Assembly (NCBI GenBank): GCA_964462135.1
Contig: CAYWWK010000030.1
Location: forward strand, 1 to 24,646
DNA: 24,646 nucleotides
Reading direction: 5' to 3'
Origin: MGBC163016 sp964462135
Lineage (GTDB): Bacteria; Actinomycetota; Coriobacteriia; Coriobacteriales; Eggerthellaceae
Below, one piece after another: positions 7,091 through 13,847 of this stretch. Each line of letters starts with the position of its first letter. Position 1 is the stretch's first letter. A program made the translations under genes and the position numbers. The notes beneath the pieces were generated by a model, which did no database searches, was not told the DNA's origin, and saw only the letters and a program-made list of their open reading frames with translations.

Positions 7091-9490
7091 CTAATCTTGG
7101 GGGATCTTGCGCAGAGCACAGGCGCAATCCCAGATGGTATCCCACGCGCCAGCCATGCCGCCGATGCTGCCGGTTGCAAATCCGGCCCGTATGCCACCTG
7201 CGGCAAGCACGTCATCCCACCACGCATTGGCCCGGTCATCGATGGTTTCCATACCGCCCAGCGGTACGATAAGTTCAGAGTACATACCGTCTTCGAACGC
7301 ATCGTGACGCCATCCGAACCAAACCTGGATGGTTCCTGGCGGGATTGCTTGGTCAAGGCGCATCTCACAGGTAACGTGTCCGCGCTGGTTGTAGACTTCA
7401 ACCTTGTCACCATCCTTGATACCCTCACGCGCCGCATCGACGGGGTTGATGCGGGAGGTAGGCTTTCCGCCCGAGAGCTTCGCCATCACCGGATCGTCAG
7501 TGAACATCGACTGCATGAAGAAGCGCTGGCGCCCTGAGAAGAACTGGTATGGGTATGTGTCGCTCTTGCCCGATGCCAAGGAGGCCGTGGTCGGGCATTC
7601 GAGCGGCTCGCGATAACTGGCAAGGGCTGCATCCACACGCACCAGCCGCTCTGCGTAGAACTCAAGTCGACCAGAGGCGGTGCCGAACTGCATGCCCATG
7701 AACGGATCCCACGGAACGGGCGGCGTGGCGGCACGCACGAGCTTCTCCTCCTTCAGCCGCTCATACGTGAGGGGCGGGTCTATGTTCGCGATCATGGGCC
7801 ACTTCGAGTCGATGCGGATGGCTATCCACTCTTCGGCTGTCTTGTCAAAGTACTCTCCGCAACCGGTCCGCTTCGCAAGCTCTGTCCAGAAATAGGTAGG
7901 GTCCTTCGCCTCGTACATTGGCTCAATGGCAGGCTCCGACAAGACGATGTGGTTGTACGCCGCGCTGGCGACGAGTTCATATCGCTCGAAGGGCATGCAG
8001 TCAGGCAAAACATAATCGGCATATTCACTGGTATCGGTCATCCAAATGTCATAGTCAACCAGAAGTTCCAACTTCGGGATAACCTCATCCACCCAACGTC
8101 CACGGTTAGGGCAGTTGTGCACCGGATTGCCGGCCACCTTGATGAGCGCCTTGATAGGATAAGGCTGTTCGCTTTGCACCTGCTCGTAGAAATCACACTG
8201 GCGCACCCATTTGCCCTTGTATGCCTCAGGCCCATTAGGCATGGCGATGGGTGCATCGTTGAAGATGAGTGGGTATCCTGCTGGGAGCATCTCGCTGGTG
8301 ACGCCAGCCCCAGGACGTCCGAGATTGCCCGTCAGCATTCCCAGCAGATAGAACGAACGATAGCTTTCGCCTTGGTTCTGATAGCGAAGACCCAGTGCGC
8401 CGATGATATAGGCGTTCTTGGCCGCAACGTACTCATCGGTCAGCTTGATGGCATCCTTCGCAGGAACGCCGGTGATGGTTTCCTGGTGTTCGGGAGTATA
8501 AGGCGCTACATGTTCGCAAAGCCTGTCAAAAACGGTACGACACGCGATGCCATCCACCTCATGAGAGCCAGAAAGCTCCATTTCGCAGTCGACCACCTTT
8601 TGACCAGGCGTGGTGGCGAAGGGCTTGCCGTTGGCCTTGTCCCACACAAGGGGGTTTCCGGCGGCGTCACGCATGAACAGCCCGTTGTCGTCGCGCACGA
8701 GAAAGGGCGCCACCGTGTGTTCGAGCAGGAAGTCTTCCTTGTACTGCTTGCGCTTGATAATCAAGTGCGCCATGCACAGAGAAAGGGCCGGATCACTGCC
8801 GGGCTTCACCGGGATGAACTGATCGGCATAACCAGCCGTGCCATCGAAGAGCAAGCCGATGTCAACGATCTTCGCACCGCGGCTCTTGGCCTCGACGATG
8901 TGCTTGGTCATGCGCTCTTGGTTCTCAATCGGATTAGCGCCCCACACGATGATGTAGTCAGAACTGTCGAAATTGGCAGGGTCGGTGGTCATGTACTTAT
9001 AGAAATCGCCCATGTCATACCAAGCAGCATAGAACGGGCCGTTATCCAAACCATAGCCCTCCACCGGGTCGGTGGCACCGAACAGGCCAAGCCAGCGCGA
9101 GGAGAGCAGGCAGTTCAGTCCTTGGGAGGGCGGTACGGACGCGGTGATGTTCCAAGTGCAGATGGATTCCGGACCATACGTCTCGGCGATTTGCATCAGC
9201 TTCTCGCCTATCTCATCCATAGCCTGGTCCCAACTGATGCGTTCCCATTCGCCACCGCCGCGCTCTCCTTTGCGCTTGAGCGGCCACTTCAAACGCTTCT
9301 CGTTATAGGGCTGTCGGCAGGACATGATTCCTTTTTGGCAGATATAGCCTTCGTTGGCCTCCGCTCCCGTGTAGTCGGCTTTCTCCGTTCGTACGATCTT
9401 CCCGTCCTTGACAACGGTCTTGATCGCGCAGAACTCGTGGTCGCCCCATCCCGGACAACAGGTATAGACATACGACTCCTCTGCTCCCAT
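7091..9490 (-). CDS. Molybdopterin oxidoreductase, DMSO-reductase family catalytic subunit
   Basis: The 799-residue protein has the domain order of the DMSO-reductase family. An N-terminal Fe-S region carries Cys11, Cys12, Cys21 and Cys51. A molybdopterin core follows (WERISWDQAMDEIGEKL about 82-98; IIVWGANPIENQ about 180-191; YADYVLPDCMPFERY), then a C-terminal dinucleotide-binding domain (INPVDAAREGIKDGDKVEVYNQRGHV). No twin-arginine signal precedes the Fe-S region, so it is probably cytoplasmic. Substrate cannot be read from sequence; Eggerthellaceae use related enzymes for catechol dehydroxylation and for reducing sulfoxides and plant or drug compounds. Oddities are the non-CxxCxxxC Fe-S motif and the lack of an evident Ser or Cys where the Mo ligand is expected. 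The start at 9490 has GGGAGGAG six bases upstream. It is co-transcribed with the ferredoxin-like gene and diverges from a LysR regulator. Confidence 0.9.
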   Translation of the reverse strand: MGAEESYVYTCCPGWGDHEFCAIKTVVKDGKIVRTEKADYTGAEANEGYICQKGIMSCRQPYNEKRLKWPLKRKGERGGGEWERISWDQAMDEIGEKLMQIAETYGPESICTWNITASVPPSQGLNCLLSSRWLGLFGATDPVEGYGLDNGPFYAAWYDMGDFYKYMTTDPANFDSSDYIIVWGANPIENQERMTKHIVEAKSRGAKIVDIGLLFDGTAGYADQFIPVKPGSDPALSLCMAHLIIKRKQYKEDFLLEHTVAPFLVRDDNGLFMRDAAGNPLVWDKANGKPFATTPGQKVVDCEMELSGSHEVDGIACRTVFDRLCEHVAPYTPEHQETITGVPAKDAIKLTDEYVAAKNAYIIGALGLRYQNQGESYRSFYLLGMLTGNLGRPGAGVTSEMLPAGYPLIFNDAPIAMPNGPEAYKGKWVRQCDFYEQVQSEQPYPIKALIKVAGNPVHNCPNRGRWVDEVIPKLELLVDYDIWMTDTSEYADYVLPDCMPFERYELVASAAYNHIVLSEPAIEPMYEAKDPTYFWTELAKRTGCGEYFDKTAEEWIAIRIDSKWPMIANIDPPLTYERLKEEKLVRAATPPVPWDPFMGMQFGTASGRLEFYAERLVRVDAALASYREPLECPTTASLASGKSDTYPYQFFSGRQRFFMQSMFTDDPVMAKLSGGKPTSRINPVDAAREGIKDGDKVEVYNQRGHVTCEMRLDQAIPPGTIQVWFGWRHDAFEDGMYSELIVPLGGMETIDDRANAWWDDVLAAGGIRAGFATGSIGGMAGAWDTIWDCACALRKIPQD

Positions 9491-9532
9491 TGCATCTCCT
9501 CCCTTTTGCTTTCGCGACCTTCCGTAAAGATC

Positions 9533-9562
9533 ATTCTAGGACGCCCCTGTATGCCGTGTGAA
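9533..9562 (-). promoter_or_regulatory. Sigma-70-type promoter of the molybdoenzyme operon
   Basis: On the minus strand TTCACA (9562-9557), an 18-bp spacer and TAGAAT (9538-9533) match the -35 and -10 consensus at five of six positions each. The start point would be near 9526, giving a leader of about 35 nt before the ATG at 9490. Confidence 0.6.
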
Positions 9563-9574
9563 CGCATAATCTTG

Positions 9575-9580
9575 TATAAT
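9575..9580 (+). promoter_or_regulatory. -10 element of the LysR regulator gene
   Basis: TATAAT is a perfect -10 box 53 nt before the regulator's ATG at 9633. No good -35 box is visible at normal spacing, suggesting that an activator or an overlapping site helps. It lies 12 bp from the -35 box of the opposing molybdoenzyme promoter. Confidence 0.5.
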
Positions 9581-9583
9581 GCT

Positions 9584-9598
9584 ACAACCAAAGGTTGT
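9584..9598. promoter_or_regulatory. Operator-like inverted repeat in the divergent promoter region
   Basis: ACAACC-AAA-GGTTGT is a perfect 6-bp inverted repeat with a 3-bp spacer. It covers the expected transcription start of the LysR gene, just downstream of its -10 box. This position would suit autorepression by the LysR protein or by another regulator. Confidence 0.45.
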
Positions 9599-9632
9599 GT
9601 ATAGGGTTCGCGTCGACTGCGCAAGGAGGCCC

Positions 9633-10598
9633 ATGCGGATCGAGAGTTTGCGCTACCTGATCGAATTATCCCATCACGATTCCTTCTATGAGGCTGCAAA
9701 GCATCTGTTCATCTCCCAGCAAGGACTCAGCAAGTCCATCGCTTCCCTTGAGAAAGAACTTGACGTCCGACTAGTCGAGCGACAGCGCCACGGTATGCGC
9801 TTGACCCCTGAAGGAAGGCTGGTCGTCAGGCACGCCAAGCAGATCGTGACGGACTGCGACGGGCTGACGGAAGACCTGATCGCCCAAGAGCATTCGAGCA
9901 CCTTCGAAGCCACACCCATCCCGCTTCGCGTTTCCTACTATGCTGCCCAAGTGGCGTCCGGCAGCCGTGAGTATATGCGCATGCTACGCAATTCCTCATA
10001 TATTGAAGAACCATTCGACAAGCTAATCAAACGAGCTGAGCTATCTGATGGGACCGATCTGGTCTTTTTGGATCTCCATGGAGAGATGATCGAAAGTATC
10101 AAAGAGAACGAAGCTGTCGTATTCGAGCCCATCTTTCAGACGCATTTTGGAGTCGTCTGTCAACAGGGCACGACTTTAGCTGCGAAGGAGCGTGCGGTAC
10201 TGCAAGAAGTGTGCGACCTGCCTATAGCTGTGAACACTTTCCGCGAGATGAGCCACTACCAAGAATGGCTCTTCCAGGAGTACCCGCTTTCGGACATCCG
10301 TATGGGAGCCACGAATCCTCGCATGCTCTTGGATTACATCTTGACATCTGATGAGGGTATTGCCACGTTCGACTCGTTCGGGTTCTACATCTCCCAGCTT
10401 GATGACGACATGCCGACAGACGGACTTGCGTTCGTACCCCTTGATGATGAACGGGCGGTCAGCTATGTGGGATTCCTATATCCAGCTCACAGAAAACTTT
10501 CAGGTCGAGCGAAACGGGTCGCCTCGTTCTTCAAGCGCTATATCCATAACCGCTGCAGCGCATACTTCGACGCCTACCCGCTTCTTCATTCTGTTTAG
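9633..10598 (+). CDS. LysR-family transcriptional regulator, divergent to the molybdoenzyme
   Basis: The 321-residue protein has an N-terminal winged helix (residues 1-60: MRIESLRYLIEL, SFYEAAKHLFISQQGLSKSIASLEKEL) typical of LysR regulators, a linker helix to about 90, and a poorly conserved effector-binding half. The start at 9633 is preferred because AAGGAGG lies six bases upstream and the conserved helix begins at this Met. An ATG at 9579 is in frame but overlaps the promoter. LysR proteins usually activate an adjacent divergent operon in the presence of its substrate, so the likely target is the molybdoenzyme operon across the 142-bp gap, which holds a promoter for each side and an inverted repeat. 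The inducer is unknown. Confidence 0.9.
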   Translation: MRIESLRYLIELSHHDSFYEAAKHLFISQQGLSKSIASLEKELDVRLVERQRHGMRLTPEGRLVVRHAKQIVTDCDGLTEDLIAQEHSSTFEATPIPLRVSYYAAQVASGSREYMRMLRNSSYIEEPFDKLIKRAELSDGTDLVFLDLHGEMIESIKENEAVVFEPIFQTHFGVVCQQGTTLAAKERAVLQEVCDLPIAVNTFREMSHYQEWLFQEYPLSDIRMGATNPRMLLDYILTSDEGIATFDSFGFYISQLDDDMPTDGLAFVPLDDERAVSYVGFLYPAHRKLSGRAKRVASFFKRYIHNRCSAYFDAYPLLHSV

Positions 10599-10631
10599 AC
10601 GATGCCATCTCTACCCTGCGTCATCTGCCTT

Positions 10632-10652
10632 TATCACCAGATGGATGATTTG
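10632..10652. repeat. 21-bp direct repeat, right copy
   Basis: Identical and in the same orientation as 6443-6463. Here the repeat continues into GGTGA, so TCACCA (10634-10639) can also pair with TGGTGA (10651-10656), giving a weak hairpin between the convergent LysR and YbaK-like genes. Confidence 0.8.
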
Positions 10653-10708
10653 GTGAATGACGTTCTGACGGAGAGGCTTTCGTCAGTGCGGCTTTGGGTG
10701 TCCTGCAG

Positions 10709-11182
10709 TTACTCCTCCGGCAGCTTGCAGACATCCACCCACTGACTGCCCGGCGTGACCGCCTCCAATTCGTCAAGGGAAAGCTCGATGGCGCTGTTGG
10801 AGCTGCCGCAGGCGGGAAACACGGTGTCGAAGCGCCGCAGGGACTCATCCAGATACACATCGCATCCATCATTCACGCCAAATGGACAGACGCCTCCCAC
10901 ACCATGGCCGATGCGCTCTTCCACTTCCTCTGCCCGCAACATCTTTGGCTTCGTATGGAAGACGGCCTTGAACTTGGGATTGGCAACCCGAGCATCCCCT
11001 GCGCACACGACGAGCGCCACCCGATCATCCACCGCGAATGAAAGCGTCTTCGCAATGCGGGCGGCTTCGCAGCCCACGGCCTCAGCAGCCAACTCCACGG
11101 TGGCGCTTGAGGTCTCGAATTCCATGATGCTCTCAGCCTTGCCGAACTTTGCCAAGTGCTCTTTCGCCTTTTCCAGAGACAT
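10709..11182 (-). CDS. YbaK/EbsC-family aminoacyl-tRNA deacylase
   Basis: The 157-residue protein matches the YbaK/ProX fold, which removes wrongly attached amino acids from tRNA (Cys-tRNA-Pro or Ala-tRNA-Pro in studied members). Typical pieces are the N-terminal helix, ARIAKTLSFAVDD with the conserved Lys45, VVCAGDARVANPKFK, and GVGGVCPFGV. It is cytoplasmic with no extra domains. The ATG at 11182 has GAAGGAG about seven bases upstream. It lies 48 nt after the UPF0145 gene on the same strand and is probably co-transcribed with it. The exact tRNA specificity cannot be decided from the sequence. Confidence 0.88.
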   Translation of the reverse strand: MSLEKAKEHLAKFGKAESIMEFETSSATVELAAEAVGCEAARIAKTLSFAVDDRVALVVCAGDARVANPKFKAVFHTKPKMLRAEEVEERIGHGVGGVCPFGVNDGCDVYLDESLRRFDTVFPACGSSNSAIELSLDELEAVTPGSQWVDVCKLPEE

Positions 11183-11230
11183 TGGTTTTCTCCTTCACGT
11201 TCCTTATGCGCTTCGCTGTGTGATCCCTTT

Positions 11231-11557
11231 TCAGCCAACAGACGTCAAGACCACAGCCGTGCCGCTGGCAGTGACCATGAGCATGTCGCCCGCACCCAGC
11301 ACCTCATAGTCGATATCCACCCCCACCACTGCGTGGGCTCCCACCGCTTGCGCACGCTGCTCCATCTCCTGCAGCGCCTGCGTCCGCGCCGTCAGCAATT
11401 CCTCCTCATAGCCCGCACTGCGACCACCGAATATGTTCCTCAAACCAGCTCCCAAGTCCTTGAGGAAGTTCACGCCGGTGATGACCTCGCCAAAGACGAT
11501 GCCGTAATACCCAGCGATCTTGTAACCCTCGACGGTTGGCGTAGTGGTGATGATCAT
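11231..11557 (-). CDS. UPF0145 (YbjQ-like) family protein
   Basis: The 108-residue protein carries the YbjQ-family features: an N-terminal TTPTVEGYKIAGYYGIVFGEVITG segment, a middle helix rich in Glu/Ala (YEEELLTARTQALQEMEQRAQAVGAHAVVGV), and a final beta segment MLMVTASGTAVVLT. Family members form pentameric assemblies of unknown function. The start at 11557 follows AAAGGAG at normal spacing. It is the first gene of a probable two-gene unit with the YbaK-like gene and diverges from the methionine sulfoxide reductase gene, with 204 nt between them that hold no clear promoter match. Confidence 0.88.
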   Translation of the reverse strand: MIITTTPTVEGYKIAGYYGIVFGEVITGVNFLKDLGAGLRNIFGGRSAGYEEELLTARTQALQEMEQRAQAVGAHAVVGVDIDYEVLGAGDMLMVTASGTAVVLTSVG

Positions 11558-11761
11558 GATGCTCCTTTCGCCTGCATTCCTTTGGGAGGATAGCGCATTC
11601 CGTCATCCTTCGACATACCCAAGGAAACCTTGCTGGTCACGCCGTTCCAACAACAGGTGCCCGCTTGGTATCAGCATGGCAAAGGGATGAGCATCTCCCT
11701 GGGCCTGAGCGGATGAGTGCTGTACGTTGCCTCCATCGCACATTCGAAGAGGGAGGCGAAT

Positions 11762-12730
11762 ATGGACCGGCGTGAGATCGTCTTGGCAGGAGGGTGCTTC
11801 TGGGGAACGGAGGCATACCTGAAGCGACTGCCCGGCATCCTGGAAACGGAAGTGGGGTACGCGAACTCATGCACGCCGCAACCCACCTATGAGGAAGTCT
11901 GCTCGGGTACCACGGGTGCCGCTGAGGCGGTGCGCGTCGTCTACGACCATGATGTCATCCCATTGTCGATCCTCTTGGAAGGGTATCTGCGCACCATCGA
12001 TCCGACGTCGTTGAACCGCCAAGGCAACGACCGCGGCACCCAGTATCGAACGGGCATCTACTGGACCGATGAGCGCGATGAATCCGTCGTCATGTCTGAG
12101 TTGATGAAGATCGAACGACGCATCGGGCGTCCTGTGCGCGTGGAGGCACAGCCGCTTCAGGGCTTCTTCCCTGCTGAAGCCTACCATCAGGATTACCTGG
12201 ACGCGAACCCGATGGGCTATTGCCATGTGAACTTGGCCGATGCAGCAGACTTCATCGCGGAGCACGAGGCAGACCTTGCGATCGCAGCCCAAGGCTATGC
12301 GAAGCCTGAGGCAGATGCGTTGGAGACACAGCTGGATCCTGCCACCTTCGCCGTCACCCAGCAGGGAGCCACCGAGCGTCCTTTCTCCCACCCCTACGAC
12401 CAACTGTTCGAAGAGGGCATCTACGTAGATGCTGTGACGGGAGAGCCACTCTTCGCCTCTGCGGACAAGTTCGATGCAGGTTGCGGTTGGCCAGCGTTCA
12501 CGCAGCCCATAGCCGAAAGCTCCATCACCGAGATGGCCGACACCTCCATCCCCGGCATGCCACGCGTGGAAGTGCGCAGCGCCCATGGTCAGAGCCACCT
12601 TGGTCACGTCTTCGAAGACGGTCCAGCATCTCAAGGAGGCCAGCGCTATTGCATCAACGGGGCCGCATTGCGCTTCATCCCTCGGCATCAGATGGAGGAA
12701 GCGGGCTATGGGTACCTGCTGGGAGGCTGA
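11762..12730 (+). CDS. msrAB: Bifunctional methionine sulfoxide reductase MsrA-MsrB
   Basis: The 322-residue protein joins both stereospecific methionine sulfoxide reductases. MsrA spans residues 5-160 with catalytic GGCFWG (Cys12), YHQDYL and NP.GYCH. MsrB spans about 195-318 with KFDAGCGWPAF, SAHGQSHLGHVFEDGP and RYCINGAAL (catalytic Cys297). The CxxC zinc pairs found in many MsrB proteins are absent. It repairs oxidised methionine in proteins and would protect an anaerobe during oxygen exposure. There is no signal peptide, so it should be cytoplasmic, unlike exported PilB-type fusions. The ATG at 11762 has GAGGGAGG about six bases upstream. It stands alone between a divergent and a convergent gene. 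Confidence 0.93.
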   Translation: MDRREIVLAGGCFWGTEAYLKRLPGILETEVGYANSCTPQPTYEEVCSGTTGAAEAVRVVYDHDVIPLSILLEGYLRTIDPTSLNRQGNDRGTQYRTGIYWTDERDESVVMSELMKIERRIGRPVRVEAQPLQGFFPAEAYHQDYLDANPMGYCHVNLADAADFIAEHEADLAIAAQGYAKPEADALETQLDPATFAVTQQGATERPFSHPYDQLFEEGIYVDAVTGEPLFASADKFDAGCGWPAFTQPIAESSITEMADTSIPGMPRVEVRSAHGQSHLGHVFEDGPASQGGQRYCINGAALRFIPRHQMEEAGYGYLLGG

Positions 12731-12843
12731 CGGCGAACGGGAACGGCGAGGAACCGTAAGGGTCATATCAGCGACGGAGACTGCGCGAGGCATGCAGACC
12801 GGACGCCCCCGAATGAGGATCTACCCCCCTCAGGCGGGTCCTT

Positions 12844-13302
12844 CTAGGGCCGGTTCGGTTCCTCCGTCACTTCGCCATAGGAGCGGTACAGGTCTGGGAA
12901 CGTGCGCTTGATGTTCACCGGCTTGAACGTAGCCCGTTCCACCACACAGACGGTCACGAAGGCATCCACGAGCGGCTTGACCGCATCGGGCTTGTTTGAG
13001 CCCGCTTCGCTGGTCAGGAACACCTGCTGATGATAGACCGTCTTCATGGGCTGATTCTTCGCCACCGAGGTGCGCACGAACCCCTCTTCGCCATAGCGCA
13101 AAGGACGATGGTAGTGGATCTCCACGGAATGGATGGGGCTCATGTAGCCCGCTTGCTCGATGCGCTCACTGTAGGAGAAGTCCAGCGCCTCCAGAAAATC
13201 CAGGCGCGCATCCTCAAAGTACAGCAGGTAGTTGGCATGGTAGACCACGCCCATCATGTCCGTTTCGCCGTACCTCACCTTGATTGGAGTGTCTGTATGC
13301 AT
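12844..13302 (-). CDS. YbgC/4HBT-type acyl-CoA thioesterase
   Basis: The 152-residue protein is a single hotdog-fold domain. The N-terminal motif YGETDMMGVVYHANYLLYFEDAR carries the Asp15 and His22 region that marks 4-hydroxybenzoyl-CoA/YbgC-type thioesterases. It likely hydrolyses short or aromatic acyl-CoAs in the cytoplasm; substrate is unknown. The start at 13302 is unusual: there is no Shine-Dalgarno sequence, and a perfect TATAAT ends only seven bases before the ATG, so the mRNA would begin at or very near the start codon. It converges with the msrAB gene and stands alone. Confidence 0.9.
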   Translation of the reverse strand: MHTDTPIKVRYGETDMMGVVYHANYLLYFEDARLDFLEALDFSYSERIEQAGYMSPIHSVEIHYHRPLRYGEEGFVRTSVAKNQPMKTVYHQQVFLTSEAGSNKPDAVKPLVDAFVTVCVVERATFKPVNIKRTFPDLYRSYGEVTEEPNRP

Positions 13303-13309
13303 GGGAGTG

Positions 13310-13315
13310 ATTATA
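13310..13315 (-). promoter_or_regulatory. -10 box giving a leaderless thioesterase transcript
   Basis: TATAAT on the minus strand is separated from the ATG at 13302 by seven bases (CACTCCC). Transcription would start at about the A of the ATG. No good -35 box is seen. Leaderless mRNAs are common in actinobacteria. Confidence 0.45.
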
Positions 13316-13464
13316 CGCGCACCCCCTTTGCCTGCGATTCGAGAGGCGAACCTTCAATAGGCAAACGCGACAGAGACACGAATATTGACAGGCGCTCTGT
13401 TGAATCGAACCTCTGGAAGCCCTAAGATTTCAGATCAAAGCCATACCTGATGAAAGGGGTCAAG

Positions 13465-13830
13465 ATGGACCAGAGCACCTTCGACTACGTTGCAAAACGC
13501 GTGGACATCCTCGGCGAATCCGGTGCGAGTACCCAAGTAACCAAGGATGCCGCCGCTGCCTGGAAGGATGCCGTTGCTACGGGCGGCGTGGAGGCGGCAG
13601 ACGAAGCCACCAAGGAGCTGCTTGATGTTCTGGAAGGCAGGCCCTCCACCATCGACGACGTCATCGCATTCGCCGAAGGTCCCGCGAAGGAGATGATGGG
13701 AGAAGAGGCGGCCGCGCAGTTCCTGGTCAAGCAGAAGGCCCGCAAGGAAGCCGGAGCGAAGTTCTGCGACTGCGATGCCTGCACTGCCGCATCCGAGATC
13801 CTTGCCAAATTCGGTCGCGTGGAGCTGTAA
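13465..13830 (+). CDS. Small conserved protein with CDCDAC tail (often labelled Hsp90-like)
   Basis: The 121-residue acidic, Ala-rich helical protein ends in AGAKFCDCDACTAASEIL (Cys101, 103, 106). Proteins of this type occur in Coriobacteria and some Firmicutes and are often auto-named molecular chaperone Hsp90, but it has none of the ATPase domain of HtpG, so that name should not be trusted. The Cys cluster could bind a metal or act in thiol chemistry; this is inference. The start at 13465 has AAAGGGG about seven bases upstream. A TTGACA lies at 13385-13390, but no matching -10 is seen at the usual spacing. It stands alone, convergent with the RhuM-Doc gene. Confidence 0.82.
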   Translation: MDQSTFDYVAKRVDILGESGASTQVTKDAAAAWKDAVATGGVEAADEATKELLDVLEGRPSTIDDVIAFAEGPAKEMMGEEAAAQFLVKQKARKEAGAKFCDCDACTAASEILAKFGRVEL

Positions 13831-13847
13831 CGGATACAATTTCATGA

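Noticed and set aside
7949..9604. A 551-codon plus-strand open frame antisense to the molybdoenzyme gene
   Set aside because: The opposite strand encodes an unmistakable molybdopterin oxidoreductase. The plus frame has no ribosome site or family signature and is explained by codon bias.
11867..12793. A 308-codon minus-strand open frame opposite msrAB
   Set aside because: The plus strand carries all MsrA and MsrB catalytic motifs; the minus frame is a shadow.
13385..13390. Perfect TTGACA upstream of the small Cys-tail protein gene
   Set aside because: No acceptable -10 box occurs 15-19 bp downstream, so it is not reported as a promoter.
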